64,000 nt of DNA from Zygnema cylindricum (Eukaryota > Streptophyta > Zygnematophyceae > Zygnematales > Zygnemataceae): positions 47,587 through 111,586 of the forward strand of contig JBBHKE010002748.1 of assembly GCA_037447655.1 (NCBI GenBank). The letters run 5' to 3'. Each line of letters starts with the position of its first letter. The stretch's first letter is position 1. Positions 33,941-48,219 of this stretch are shown here, one piece after another. Under the pieces are notes generated by a model. It saw nothing but the letters and a program-made list of their open reading frames with translations, made no database searches and was not told where the DNA came from. Both the position numbers and the translations under genes were made by a program.

Positions 33941-36900
33941 ACCGTAAATTAGAATCAATAACGTGTATGCTATATCATTATTTTGGAAACAGCACCCTAA
34001 GTATTGGTTTGTAAATGAATTTTGAAGAATGCCCAAATTTCCAAAGCATTGTACGAGCCGTCTGATGTTACACTTGTACCAGAATTTTTGGCTGGACATG
34101 TGACGCAGCAGTTTTGGCCTCGGCAATTTGATTTATTTCGTTTTGTCTTTTCATAGGCTAGGCTATGGGAAACGTGTCAACCGCGAGGCAATGAAAAAAA
34201 ACGCGAAGCGCACAAGCACGGGTGTGACGTGGCCCTTACCTGTAGGACAATGGCACTGTAGCTACGATGCCGTAGCCCCTGGAAGACGCAAGCAGGCATC
34301 CGCTTCAAGAATGAATGAGAGTCTGACCTACCTACCGGAGTAAACAAGGGATTTCTTAGCTCAAATGTCGAGGACTGGCAGTTTCCATGTGGAATCCATG
34401 CCGTCAATTCCCGTCCTGACGCTCCAGATCTGAAGTTTGACTTGCCGCCACGTATCCGTCGCGTGCGACTCAAGTCTCGCGGAGTCGCGTTCGAGCGCTG
34501 TCCGGTCGCCTGCTGCTGGTCGCACCCGGCAGACGCGAAAGATCTGGCGTCGGGCACGTGTGAATGCAGTAGGGAATTGATTATCGCATGGGTCGTTTTG
34601 GTTGGGCACAAGCGCGTACGCCAGCCTTCACAAACTGTACAAATAAAGTACACATCAGTACGAAGTTCGACTACACCTTGAATTGATGTTAGCGTAGGGG
34701 GGGGGGGTGTGTTGCTTACGCTATTCTGGTTTCAATGACCTAAACCCAATAAAACACCAACGCTATTTAACACACATAACACTAACTTTTGCACACATTC
34801 ACATAGTGTAGCTGCTATGTGTCACACGTGTGGAGGAACTACCTAGTTACTGGTGACTATTCTACACGCCATGGACCGTCACCTTCACCATACAAGCATA
34901 AATTGTGGTTTTTAGTACTGTTGTGTGCCCGTATCCTCTTATCGATAATCACCATGCACATTTTTTTTAACCTACCGATAATTGATATATCAAGACGCAG
35001 GATATATTAAAATGCACGATAATTGATATATCGGTTCGATATAGCAATAAGGAGTATGTTGTATATTTTAACTATTTACCGGCACGATTTCTCGATAAAA
35101 AAATATCGTGACAGCTGACTTGGCTTTTACAGATTTTCTTAGGGTTTCATTGGTCTTTATGCCTTCATACCCTTTCCACATAATGTCTTTTAGCATACCA
35201 GAGTTGTTGTTGCAAATATAGAAACTTTTTAGACGTTAAAAATTGTTCCCATTTTCCATAGAACCTCCAATTACTTCTCCACACAAATCCACGACAAGTA
35301 GCTCTTGGTTGTCATCCTCGTCCCCACCACCCATGCTGCCTAATTTATCTTGAAAATCTATAAAAGAAAAAAAAATCTAAATGTTTTTTACGTTCTTACC
35401 ATCTAAAAAATTGCTTAAGGTTTAGAAGTAGACAATTTCAAAAGGCTCGAAAGTATGACCTTCTGCTCTACTTAGTGCTTACATTGTGCTGATATGCTTA
35501 CCAGAGAAAGTCAAAAAATGTAATGTAGTTATAGTGCTAAAATTTGGATTGGAGTAAAGAGTCCTTTTCATTTGATCTTATGCAGTAGGCCATTTTTGTA
35601 CTTAAGTGCTCCTCACCGGATTGACGTTTCGTAGTTTCATTCTACAAAGTATGGACTAGATTGTGAAACGTGATACGACATACAATAACACTGTATAGTA
35701 TACAGCACTAGTGTATAGTAATAAATTAATAATATTAATAATTATATAGTGTATATATACCTAAATTTAATCGCCTCGACATTCCGGGCTCAACCCTCAG
35801 CCTTCTCACCTTCGGGTTGAGAACGACGCCGATTGCCCGTCACTGGAGTTGTGGAAGGGGAGAAGGGCCCAAAAAAGCGCTCTGGCATAGCCTTGCGCCC
35901 CCCCTCCTCTCTCTTTGTGACCCATTGGACACTTGATGCACTCTAAATGATACATATCAGCACAGCACACAGCACTAGTGATTACCGGAACGAGCTGGTT
36001 AAGTATTTTGGGTCATATTGAAGTCCATCCTCCCCCACTTTCTCCCTCTCCTTCAACTCTCGCTATCTTTTCTCCCTCCCTCCCTTTTCTCTTGCGCAAG
36101 AGAAAAAAAAATTACTTTTGCTCAGGTTTGTAACGATAAGACCAACACTTACAGTAGCGAAGTCAAAAAGAAAAACAGGTGAAATGTCATTTGAAAGAAA
36201 ATGCACATAGTATCATTAAAAAACATCTCAATATGTCCTCTATTCTGTCCGTTTTCCTGTGTTCTATATCCATCGTCCTCCCTTACTTTTTTAACTTTGT
36301 TTGCTCATTCATCTTTTAACGATCTGTAGTCTTTTTACACGCCCGCCCTACAGATGCTATCCTTAGTATTTTTTTGCAGTACGCTTGTGTCAGTACTTAT
36401 TTCGGTTAAAGTACAACTGGTTCATTTGACCTTTTTCAAAGAGTTGAACACACCAATATGCATACTCTCAAACTGATTTTGATTGACAAAAATGCTCAAA
36501 ACGTGCAAAACTACAAAGAGCTTACCCCTACCACGCATACATCTCAGTGGCATTGTGGCAAGCACCTATCTATCAGCGATCTCCGTGGTAACCTATGCCA
36601 ATCTCCTCATGCAAATCAAGGCCACTGCATGTAGAACTGATTCTTCTATTGGTCGCATAACATCAAATGAGGCTCCACAACTATATGTATCCACTAACGC
36701 CGAGCTAATTCAAACCAAGTGCAGCACATCTCATTACAGAGGAAACGTGATCACAAAAGAAGAATGAATCATAAACACATATTCACTTTACATAGAACAT
36801 TATGGTCAGAAAGAGCACAGAGAATGCATCAGCAGCTTTACGAAAGCTTTATCATTTTGTAATTCTTAGACACCTTTGAAAGCGTAGGGAAAATGCCGTC

Positions 36901-37147
36901 AATAAAAACAAAATCCAAACCAAGTATCTGCTCCCTCTCTATTTGCTGACAAACTTTAATATGCATCTGAGGTTCCATCAGTTTTCAACATGACTTATGT
37001 ACACCACAAAAACTTTATAGCCAACCTAAAAAAAAGGGCCAGCTAACAATCGGTTATTATATGAAGTACATAAATTCGACCAACACCAATCGACATATGG
37101 TACATGTGTTTACATTATTACTGTATTCTCATTTGTCATGTTGGCCT
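33941..37147. other. Intergenic, no gene recognised
   Basis: Mixed-composition DNA beyond the 3' end of the transketolase gene. A poly-G run at about 34,699 and paired CGATAATTGATATATC words near 34.98 and 35.02 kb are the only visible structures. A 94-codon open frame at 36483-36767 matches no family I know. Confidence 0.5.
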
Positions 37148-40100
37148 TTATTGGGAGGCTACAACGTCCTTCGCTCTTTTGATGACATTTTCCACTGTGA
37201 AGCCGAAAGCCTCAAAAACCGCCAAATAAGGGCCACTGGCTCCAAATCTGGACACGGCCAGGGTTTGTCCTTTTGGACCTATCCATTCTCTCCAGCCCTG
37301 GATCAGCCAACACATAACAAAACTTGAGTCAACTACGAGAGTAATCTCCACCAACCACATCTTCTTAATATACAATCCAGTTACAATAATTGCTCTGTAA
37401 ACAAAAACACCTAAAAAAAACCACATGACCATGTCCAGCGTATTGTCTGAATACAACAAAATCTCATACGCTCTGTACCGTCTGAAAGACCTGACATACT
37501 TGACTGAAAATTATACATGGATAACGGCGTTAACCAACTCTGTGTTATATGCAAGCTTTTTTCATTTCATACCACAATACAAAACTTAGCATTCGGAAAG
37601 TTCATGCTAAAGAACTCGATACAACTACAAAACCTTTAAACGGAAAGTAAAGATATATTTCTCTCAAATATTTTAAACCCAACAGAGACGCATGAAAAAG
37701 GCAAGAGGTTAACAAAAGATGCAACATTAATTAGCGGTGACACATGTTAATGGCAATAGTGATGGACCAATTAACCCGTTATTCAGTTGATATATTTGAA
37801 GTAGTTACGTGCTGAAGTGTGTCAAGTACCTGGGGAGAACCTGCCTCCACACTGAGTCGTGCCGTCACAGGGGGAGGAAGGACACTCCGCCGATAGTCTT
37901 CATCTTGTTGCTCAAAAAGCTCCCAACAGGCAAGAGACACAACACGTACTCTGAAAAAAAAACATCATATTTTTTCTGACATTTCAATCAGAAAACTCCA
38001 TCTGAGAAAGCTTCAATAAACACTTCGATTGCAAAGAGAGATAAGACTGCTGGGGGAGCAGCAAATTTAGATGGACGTTTGAAGTGACTCACTTCATGCC
38101 CTCCTCTCGTAACTGTCGAGCCGCTTTTTGGCAAAGAACCAATTCTGAACCTGTCCCTATCAGAATGAGGCCTGGGAGGCCGTCTGAATTGTCGGTCAGA
38201 ACATAGCCACCCTTGAGAGTGCCTTCGATCGAGGATCCTTCGAGGTGAGCCTCAAGCTTTTGCCGAGATAAAGCCAAAAGAGTGGGCCCGTCTTTTCTAC
38301 GAAGAGCAGCAATATATGCTCCACTGACCTCATTTCCATCGCCCGGGCGGAAAACATTTAAGTTGGGCATCGCTCGAAGGGATGCCAAATGCTCAACAGG
38401 CTAAGATAAAACACAGACAAGTGTATGCTTTGTAAGTTTTTGCTTTCTACATCAATTTCAAAGTAACTGTAACCAATGAACTTCAAAGATTCTCCCTAAA
38501 ACTTGCACGTGCGGTAAAATAATGATTTGATATTCTGCACCTACTTCTCACTATATTCTCCCATTTCCGGGACCTATGTCAGTTTCAACCAGCTCTCAGT
38601 AAAACAACGTGACCAAGAAAGAGGCATTGAAACAACCAAGAATATTTACCATTTTTTACTTTTTTCTTTTTTCTACAGGACAAGCAATCTTGAGAATTTG
38701 CGCTCAAAAATTTAAAGATTTTATCCATAAAATTCCAGCTACAAATTTTCATATGGCATTTTCTCTATGGTGTTTTATACTTCTAGCAGACTTTACACCA
38801 AAGCTTTTTCTCCTTTCTTCACAACTTGGAACGTGATATTGATCATCAACAATTTTCAAGGGATAGCACTAATGATAAGTTGGTATCAGTGATGTTAGGA
38901 TAGTAATCCATGTATATTTGTAGACACTTGCGTAGTTTCCTGGTATTTGATGATGTTGATTCTGTTCCTTTTTGCTATTTCATGGTTAACAACTTTTTCG
39001 TAACTCTAGATAAGATGGACTTTTTCTTCTTGAAAAAGACATGTAACGCTTGTACGACGACAGCAAATTAGAAACAATTACAATTAAGGAAACTGGATGA
39101 AAGCAGGATAAATAATTACTCTAAGAACTGGAACTCATATAGTCATCCGACATCGGAACAGCCATCCATACGTACTTGATGAGTGGGGCCGTCCTCTCCA
39201 AGCCCAATGGAGTCATGAGTGGTAATCCATAGAACATTTGCATGAGAAAGAGCCGAGAGTCGGACAGCCGCTCGCATGTAATCCGTGAACACAAGAAATG
39301 TTGCAGCAAAAGGAATGAGGCCGCTGTTGTGCAAAGCAATCCCGTTGCTGTTCGCCAACACAACAATTCACCTTTTTCTTCCTTTTTAATCTTTGGTCAA
39401 CGATGTGCAGAAATGGCTCACGAGTCAAGACTATTAAATTACAACGGGAAGGGCCAAAAACAAAAGGGCCTACAACTACACAAAACTTGACCAATAGAAA
39501 ACATATATAGGATTCAAGAGTGTACCTCTTATCGATTACAACTAAAATAGATGCGTGCAAATTTACAAGTATATTTTTTTATATATGTATCTGTTATATA
39601 TGTTTTTTTATACCGAGAGTAACTCCATATTGCAACTCTACATAGCACTTTAGGGCACTTAACTGTATGGGCACTGTATGGGCACCTAACTTTCAGTTTC
39701 ACTTTACAACATAATTTGTTTCAGACAGTTGTGAAATAAATGTCATTACACAAAACCGGTAATCCACAACCAAATTGCCTTCAAATGTCTTCTTGCAACC
39801 AGACTTTACACTGATGGTTAGGTGTTGACCTGATTGCGCCCATGCCATGCTCACGAACTCCATAACGAATATTGCGTCCATGAGGAGAGCTGCTCTGGAA
39901 GTCAGGGGAATTGTGGAGATAGACCTTGTTGGAGGACGCGAGATCAGCACTGCCTCCAATAAGGCCTGGAAATACCTCCGCCAAAGCATTCAAAGCTGTT
40001 TCAGAGTATCCCCTTGTTGCATCGGGCTTGTCGTCAGGTTTCCATTTCTGTAATACAAAACACCATCCGTCATTCAGATAGTCTTATTAAACTTTTAATA

Positions 40101-43100
40101 GTAACAAATTGCATATGATCCTGTTGTCAAACCAAAATTCCTTGAAGATACAACTACAAACTCTTCAATTCTCGGTTCATACCTGCTTGCATCTGAAAGC
40201 TATTTCCCACAAGTAATTTTTACCAGTTAAACATGCGCATACAGACAATTTGCTGAAATCAACATCTTCTACAACGGAAAATCATTATACTTACAGGCAA
40301 TGCATCCTCCCAACCTGATGGAAGCTCCTTAGCCATACATTTGTGAAATTCCTTGGCCTCGTTGGGATACTTCTTCTCATAATCTTGAAGAGTGTGTCTC
40401 CATTCAGCTTCTGCGGCTTGCCCCCTCTCAGTCTGCTTCCGCATTTCTCTGTTTGTCAAATGGAGCATAAGATACTCATATAAGATAACCAAAAGAGAGA
40501 AAAAAAAAAAAATTGCTATGGAAGTGATAAGAACACGATATTCAGAGTAACGAAAACAACTGATTATTTCAACCCACCCATTTACCTGTACACGTCATCA
40601 GGCACATAAAAAGGTTCTTGATGCTTCCAGTTGAGGTGTTCACGAATTTTTTGAGCCTCCTCATCTCCAAATGCTCCATGATGGGCCTTATGAGTTCCCT
40701 CCTTGCTGGGAGAGCCGTAGCCTATCACTGTCTCCACCTGAAGTAGTGTCGACACTTCAGTTAATTACCTGTGACTTTTTGTTTGGACCTCAACGGAAGT
40801 GACTGCCTTTTTCAGCCAACTTGCCACAAAAAGGAAAATTCAACGAAGACGGGAGAAGAACCGGTACCAGATTCTTTCCACCAACCAAACAAAGCAAATC
40901 TAAAAAAAGAAGCTGTGTTTGTTTCATCGAAAAGCATTCAGTTCAATCAAAGCCTAAAGCAACAATTTGAACAAACAAACAAACAGACGACTATACCAAC
41001 TACTGGAAGGTAAAAGCTGACTGAAGAGAAAACAAAGAAATGCTGGTTAAAGAAACTCACCACAATGAGTGATGGTTTACTTGTTTCAGCCTTTGCAGCA
41101 GTAACGGCCTTCCGCAAGACATCAGGGTTTCCATATTGCTCCAAAGGGATGGTTTGGACATGCCACCCAAGAGCCTTGTATCTTCCTCCCACATCCTCAG
41201 AAAATGCCAAAGAAGTGTAACCATCAATTGTGTTTTTATTATCATCATAAAACGCAATGAGTTTTCCAAGACCCCAATGACCAGCAAGAGAGCCTGCCTC
41301 ATTAGTGACGCCCTCCATGGCACACCCATCTCCCATTATCACAAACCTGCAAATGACATGTGAGTAAGCATGAGTACCCTATTTCCACTACTTTCCATAC
41401 ATGCAGTATCCGCATTATTTTCAAGTGAAATGCATCAGAATAGTTGTCAAATTTTGAATCCGCAGGATGTGACATAAGTATCGTAAAGCTTGGGCAGCTA
41501 ATTACACATTCCCCTGAAAAAAGTTCTTTGTTCAAAGTGTGTCAGATTGTGCCAATGTTAGTTAGCATCTGTGTATTGAAGCATCAAAAACTTCCAAAAT
41601 GTCCTCTATAATAAGCCCTTCGATTAAAAAAAAACCCAGACTTACGTGTAATGGTCGACCAGCGACATGTCTGGCTTGTTAAAGCGAGAGGCAAGATGTT
41701 TTTCAGCCAACGCAAGGCCCACAGAATTGGCAAAGCCTTGCCCCAAAGGTCCTGCCAGAAATATTTTGTCCTCAACCAAAGTCAGGATCAACCAAGCACC
41801 CTTCAAAACCTTAGAAACTTCCCTAACAGTACGCATAAGCACGAGTCCACCCATATATATAAACCTTGTTTCAATACATACAATTATTTGCAAATTATGT
41901 GGCAGAAGACACACCGCTAAATAATATTTCTCCAAGCCAAGAATCTTTAAACATTCAAAGCGAAAGAGGATAAAATGTAAGAAGAGCTCTGACATTCCTA
42001 CCAGTGACAACTTCTATGCCAGGTGTGAGCAAATTTTCAGGATGGCCAGGTGTTCGGCTCCCAAACTGAGCCAAATTTTTAAGGTCCTCCATCTGCTCAA
42101 AAGCCACCCACTCTATACTAAGAAAGTCCTAACAAAAACAGACACGCCTATACCAAATACCTCAAAAGAGTTCTGCCATTTAGCTGAATAAAGAAACTCT
42201 TTTACTCTCAAAACAAGGCAGTCTGAAATTGTTAAAGAGAAAAAAGTGACTCCAAGACATCAAAACGATGCAGCACAATACGAAAGGGCATTTGGAGTGT
42301 AAACCAATGCCGTGACAGAAAACACCAAATCAAGAACAGGTAACCATTTAACATCATTACTGAACTCAACAATGAACGTGAAGTAAGAATTCAGAAAAAC
42401 AAAAACGTTTTAAAAATGTAGTTCAGTTAAAACTTTATTATATTCACTTCCGATTTCCACCAATTCCTCTCTCATACAAATACATACCTGCAAGTCAAAT
42501 CCTGTGAGGTGGAGAAGCACATATTGTAGAAGGACCCCATGTCCCACACTCATCACAAATCGATCTCTATTGAACCAATGTGGATTTTGAGGATTGTAAC
42601 GCATGGCCTCATCCCAAAGAACAAAACCAATTGGAGCCAAGCCCATAGCAGCGCCTGGATGCCCCGCCTTGGCGTTATTGACACTGTCCACCGTTAGCAT
42701 TCTAATTGTGTTTACACACTTCTCCACCAGTCCTTCGTCTACACGCTGTTTTTGATTCCACACAGCCAAGACCACAATAAGGTTAATGACTTATCTCGTC
42801 AATACGTTTTGACAATACCACTACCACCATAACATTCAGCCAGCCAGTGTGCTTCAATAACCGATGTTAAAGGGTGCCTACAATGAGAGGATATATCTGA
42901 CTCGCCTCCACTTGGAAGCGTCGTTGTCAGTTGAAAGACATAAAAGTATTTCAGCAAGAGAATGTTTGGTAAGGCCTAAAGTATAAAAACGTGACAGATT
43001 CAATATCCTTATTAGCTTAGCTTGGCCTCCTTTCTCTGTGCATATGGACTGTTTCCTTCTCATTGCTCTCCCCATTCTCAACTCATTTGCATTTCTTCTG

Positions 43101-44053
43101 CCATAAATCTCTGACACTCCCGTCACTCCACCACTAACTCCTTTGCCCACCATCCCCTCCCTCCTTCCATCCTCCCATTCATAATTTTTTTCCTTCCAAA
43201 TACAAATTTATAAAAAAAACAAGTTACTGACTCCAACATAACAATTTCTAACAAAAAGTTGAAGTAAAGCACTGATCTTATTCAGGCATGACAGAAAAAA
43301 ATGGACCAATATTACTCAACAATGTGCACAATGCTAAACACTGGCAACAATTGCCATGGAGTTCCGAGCTATACAATGCTCAGTCGCAAACATCTATTTG
43401 CAGAATTGTTGTTCAAAGTCAGACGTAAACCATGATCTAATAGAACAGACATGCTGTTAATGTCATATGTGAGCAGTAAGAGTTTTGTTCGAATGCAGTT
43501 AACTACACAAACATCTCAATCCTTGCCCGTTTCACTTGCTGTTGAGTTACAGTCTTCTGGAAAAACATACAATTATCATGCACCTAAGACGTTCTTCCCT
43601 TTCTAATAGCTGCTATTGATTACCAAATACTTAGAAAAAAAAATGTGTAACCATTGACACAAACTTTGATAACTAATTTATACGATGTGACTCATGAATC
43701 AACAGTTGTAAAACTTCACACTTCGTCATTGTTTGTAACTTAAATAAAAATGCCATAAAAAAGGTTCAAGTTGAAATACTCACTGGCTTCACGTCAACTG
43801 CTTGTGCTGCTTGTACGGATACACCCCCGTTCCGTTTTCTCGGGTTTCTAAAATGACTGATTGATCTCGTTCCTTGAGTCAATATCGATCTAAAAGGATG
43901 TACAAAACTGCACAAACTGCACTTATTACTCTTTGACGGCACCAAAAGCACGCTAACTTTAGGACCATTACTCCTTTCCCTGATATTCATTTTTGGATGA
44001 GAATAACCGACAAAAGTTCCATGACAAAAGTTTGACTGAATTGCAGTCGCCAT
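37148..44053 (-). CDS. TKT: Transketolase, plastid precursor
   Basis: Thiamine-diphosphate enzyme of the Calvin cycle and pentose phosphate pathway that moves two-carbon ketol units between sugar phosphates. Twelve exons in transcript order: 44053-43784, 42745-42488, 42092-42002, 41751-41646, 41346-41061, 40737-40586, 40448-40295, 40047-39830, 39347-39176, 38400-38093, 37950-37830, 37297-37148. All junctions are GT-AG and in phase, giving an open 761-aa protein (plant enzymes are about 740). Exon 1 encodes a basic, Ser-rich transit peptide ending near [13 protein letters not shown]. Diagnostic blocks are [45 protein letters not shown], the cofactor motif GDGCAMEG...[37 protein letters not shown] and [17 protein letters not shown]. 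The C-terminal RFGASGPY block ends at TAA. It appears functional. Confidence 0.96.
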
Positions 44054-45030
44054 GGTGCAAGGCCTGCAAAAACAATAAGATACTGGAGGAGGGGAAACGC
44101 TGATTAAGACGGATTAATCTGGTGAAGGAGAAATATTACGGCTAGTAGTCTTGAAGAGCTGAAAATACTGAAGACTGCAAATTTGCGATTATTCTGCAAA
44201 AGCAGCCAAAACTATCCAATGCCTTCTTTATATGTTCTGTTTTTCCCTTTTCCTTTCCTTACAAAAGATGCCTCCTGGAAAACAGTGGGGAGAACAGCCA
44301 TGAGAAAAGCACGTCGCAGGCACACGTGCAAATAAATGAAAGAGTGTGATTGCATGGCAATGGTGAAGCAAGGCAAGCAAGAGGTAGCCAAGTGGAGGAC
44401 TGTAAGAATCGCAATCTAAAGCCTGTCACGTGGCAGTCTCCTTATTTTTTAACGTACGATTGTTGATTTATCACTTTTTGCTTTGTCCTTTTTCTAAAAG
44501 GGAAAAGCATTCTAGTCGCATTCGTCTCTGGTGACAACGATAACTGATCGTCGATATTTTTTGTGTAAGATCTTGAGCCGTTAACTGATTTGAGTTTTGA
44601 TTGGCTTTGTCATGTTCCAATTTTGATGTAATGAAAAGAGACACGTGGTACAATCCAAATTGTTGTATTTCGCGTGGTTGTAATGGTAACGATTCGCGGT
44701 GTACAGGATTGCACTGAACGGTACAGTACAGTACCACTGTCGCTCGTAGAGAATCTGCCAATGGGTGAAAGCCAGAAAGTACAGATTTTCAATATGGTCG
44801 GCCGCCGTGCATCGCGCCGTGCTGATATTTTCAGCATGGACGTGGCCGTCAACAGGCGAGCCGAACCGACTATTTCCAGCGTGTTCGTACTTATTTTTGT
44901 GTAAATACACCACGAATCTTTTTTAGTGTTTAAGTGTTTATATTACTAATTCAGTACCCGTAAATTTCAAGCTCAAACCTAAAATAGGATTAGTATTTCT
45001 ATTTTTTCCTTTACGTTAATGTAGGTACGG
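44054..45030. other. Upstream region of transketolase
   Basis: The sequence left of 44.46 kb should hold the minus-strand promoter. A CACGTGG word (44427-44433) lies about 375 bases upstream of the start codon and would be a plausible light-responsive G-box, though this is unproven. A GATTCGCGGTGTAC/TACACCACGAATC pair lies at about 44.69 and 44.90 kb. No gene. Confidence 0.4.
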
Positions 45031-45894
45031 TTTAAATAGTATCGATGCAATCCCGTCACATCACGCCACGTTGTCGTGTTCTCAATATCGTACACTACCG
45101 TAATTTAAGTGTCGACGTCACATATAAACGTCGCGACTTTTAAATTTCAATCCGACGGCAAAAATAAATCATTATATTCAATTTATGTCAATTGAAACAA
45201 AATAAATGTATGATAAATGAAAACCATATGGGGGCAAAATCGTCCACTGAAACGACAGGAAGAAATAAAACGACAGAGTAAATCGTATCATGCTACAAAA
45301 ATTAACATCAAAAAAAAAAAAATAGTGAAAAAAACAAAATTTTACGCTAAATACTCGTATGTTACGGGTTTATTAATTATTTGCTATCATAATCCCTAGC
45401 GGAAAGGTTCATGTATGCAGAAGAAGATGACGAAGCCAAGTGGATGGTTTAATTCGCGTTTCGTTCATGTAGGGGGTTTGATTAAGCGTAAAAGTTTCAC
45501 ATTAATTTGAGCGTTCGATCTCAATCTACTAAACGATATGAATAAATGGACTGGATATATCACGTAATATTAAATATTTTAATGTTAAATCTTAAATTCA
45601 CATTAAAACATTTGCATTATTCAACCATTATATGTTTAAACATAATACTAAGGGTTTTTGTTTATTTTATATTAAGGTGTTGCATGTATATTTTTTATAT
45701 CTTTATTTATCTTATTTTAAGGTGTTGCAATTTTTTTTTTAATATTTTTTTTTTAATACATAATATTGCAAAAGAAGAAAACCAAAAAAAACAAACAAAA
45801 TAAATTATCACAAAACAACCTTGATCACATAACAAAAACAAAAGAAACAAATGAAAATAATAAGAAAAAAAAAACGTTGGACTTAACTAGGATT

Positions 45895-46180
45895 CTACCA
45901 ACTTAGTCTAAAGACTCAAAAGGTTGGAACAACATCATTATCAACTCGATGGCTGACTAACACTACAAACACGTGTTTTCCTTTATATTTTTTGATAGTT
46001 AGAATATATTGATTACTTTAAGTACTTCTTTTTTGTTTTCGATCAAGCACCTTAGTCAAAGACCAACATGGTTGCATAAACATCATTATCAACTCAAAGG
46101 CTGACTAACGTTACAATCACTTGATATTTATTAATTTTTGTCTTATATTATACTAGATTGATTACTCTGAGTAATTTGCT
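45895..46180 (+). repeat. About 148-bp diverged tandem duplication
   Basis: CATCATTATCAACTC followed by GGCTGACTAAC occurs at 45933 and 46081, with similar flanks (TTAGTC.AAGAC upstream, GATTACT.TGAGTA-like downstream). Confidence 0.7.
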
Positions 46181-46317
46181 TTTCTTTTTCTTTTTTTTCG
46201 TTACGAGATTACTTTTGTGATTTCGGTTAGGATTTTTGAATGGATGTATCATGTGCGAAATTTTTCGATTTTCGTTCGTTGCCGTCTTGACTCGTATGTT
46301 CATTATTCAACGTGTCG

Positions 46318-46500
46318 TAGCTCAATTTTTCCTGTAAATGGTGATGTTTCTTGAGGAGGTACATCACCATTTATAGTAACTTTCAAAGAGAATGCTTCGC
46401 GAGAAAACATCCAACAGTCATTGTTACCTCCCATAATTTTGGAGAATATTGGCAAGATTTTGTGAAATGTTGTTTGCGCATAAAAACAAAATAAGCGGTA
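46318..46500 (-). pseudogene. Decayed peptide-coding segment, copy 3 (unknown family)
   Basis: On the minus strand this reads KILPIFSKIMGGNNDCWMF and then V.INGDVPPQE, parallel to the plus-strand segment at 3.55 kb. The adjoining DNA (46.50-46.57 kb) matches the TTAGGGTG...GACGAAAAGTGGGG end of the 2-5 kb elements. Interrupted and not a gene. Confidence 0.3.
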
Positions 46501-47799
46501 CGGTCTGATACGGATAAGGGTTGATTTTTGTAAGCTACCCCACTTTTCGTCTGATGGAACGCCACCCTAAGTGTTACATCAAATTTACTCTAATCGTAGT
46601 GAAAACGGAGATGCCAAACGTGACATTTTGAAATGAATAATATTTATTGTAAAATTTGCGATGGAAAAACATCAAGGTAGCGTTATTAAGGCTAATCTAA
46701 TGCCCCCAAATTTTGACCCTAAAACATTAAAAAGAATTAATAACACTAATTGTTTTTTTACGTTAATTAAGATATTGGTTAATTAACGTTGATAACTCTT
46801 ATTTATCGTCAATCTTCAATAGAGTGGTGTATGGAACTTGCTAGTCCGTACAAAATGGTACTTTGTTAAGTAATAAAATACTGAACATGGATTAAAATAA
46901 TCACAAACGCACGTAATACTGCGGTCTTAGTAAAAGGAAAAATGAGATCGTGTCTATTTTAGTGTAAAGATGTTGATCGCGTATTAATTATACAGGAGAA
47001 GACCTAAATTAGAGTTAGGACTCAATTAGAGTAAAATGACGCAACGGTTTACGATTTGTCACATTTTGTACTCGTACCTATTTTAGTGCAAAGATCTTGA
47101 ACCCAAATTCATTATAAACGAACGGTACCCAACTTAGAGTTATGAATAAATTACATTAAATGGTTTTTTTTCGTAACGCAAAAAATCCAGATTAGAGTTA
47201 ATAACACAAATTATGTTTTTACACTAATTGGTTCTTAACGCTAATAGCGATTTGCGATGTAGAGTAATAAGAAAATTATTCGAAAGTAAGCATCAGTAAG
47301 ACTTAGAAATTAGAGTCTACGACTTAGAATATTTTGGACCACAAACTATTCATTATTAACTGAATTTAATGTAAATTTTTAGTATCTACTTCAGTAGTTA
47401 TCTTTGAGTAAATTAGTGTGTATGGCCGCCTATGAATGTAGACGTGATAAATATCTCACGGATATTTAGGGTGTAGATATAGTTACTAGACATTTCTGGT
47501 CCTAGTACTTAGATTTTTGTCAGCAAATTTTCAGGTGAACCCTGTAAGATGTTTTTTAGATCTTTTGAGTATTTAGTTCAATTAAGAACAATCAAGTTGA
47601 TACAGAATGTACATTATACACAGAGTTAGGGAAATGAGAGCATTAATTGCACTTTAAGTTGTGTATATTCCATTGTCATTGATTTTTTGTTTGTCGTATA
47701 TGTTTGTCTGGTTGAAACACCTATTTCATTTGGAGTTACATATCTTACACTATATATCTAGTCTACTAGGCGTTTCTCTTTGGGTTTGCTTCTGCTGTC

Positions 47800-48219
47800 A
47801 TGTCTATTGGTGGCTCAGTCCCAGCTGGCCCAAGTGCTACTCCCGCAAATGCTGCTGGGACGAATATACCAGCTAGTGCGAGTGTGACGCCGAGTGCTAG
47901 TAGATAACAATCAAGTCAGAGTGCCAATGAATTTCAACAGGTTAGGGGCCCACCGCCCAAGTTGCCTATTTTCCATGGAACCGACTACTTATACTGGGAA
48001 GATATGTTGAGCTCATATTTTGAGGAGAGGGACTTGTCACCCATTGTGGAAGGAAATGCCGATGTGACTGCGCCGAATTGGAGAAAGAAGAATCTCTACT
48101 GCCTCAACGTCTTCAAACAATTAATGACAAAAGACTTGGTAATGTCGTATCTTGAAATGAAGAAAAGCCTCTGAAATTTGGTTCAGTGTACGTGCTATGT
48201 TTGTTCAGCTAGATGTTAC
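47800..48219 (+). mobile_element. Copia gag relic of a second lineage, interrupted by the next element
   Basis: Starts MSIGGSVPAGPSATPANAAG, an Ala/Ser-rich N-terminus absent from the other gags here. After a stop it continues QQVRGPPPKLPIFHGTDYLY and SSYFEERDLSPIVEG. After a one-base shift near 48165 it goes on as MKKASEIWFSVRAMFVQLD up to the point where the next element's LTR begins. It was split by that insertion. Confidence 0.75.

Larger units (their letters stand above)
45031..47799. other. AT-rich intergenic DNA, no gene
   Basis: Very AT-rich, with many TTAGAGTTA, TAACACTAATT and TTAACGCTAAT words (46.6-47.3 kb), and part of the inverted-repeat family seen at 2-5 kb (46.3-46.6 kb). 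No gene recognised. Confidence 0.5.
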
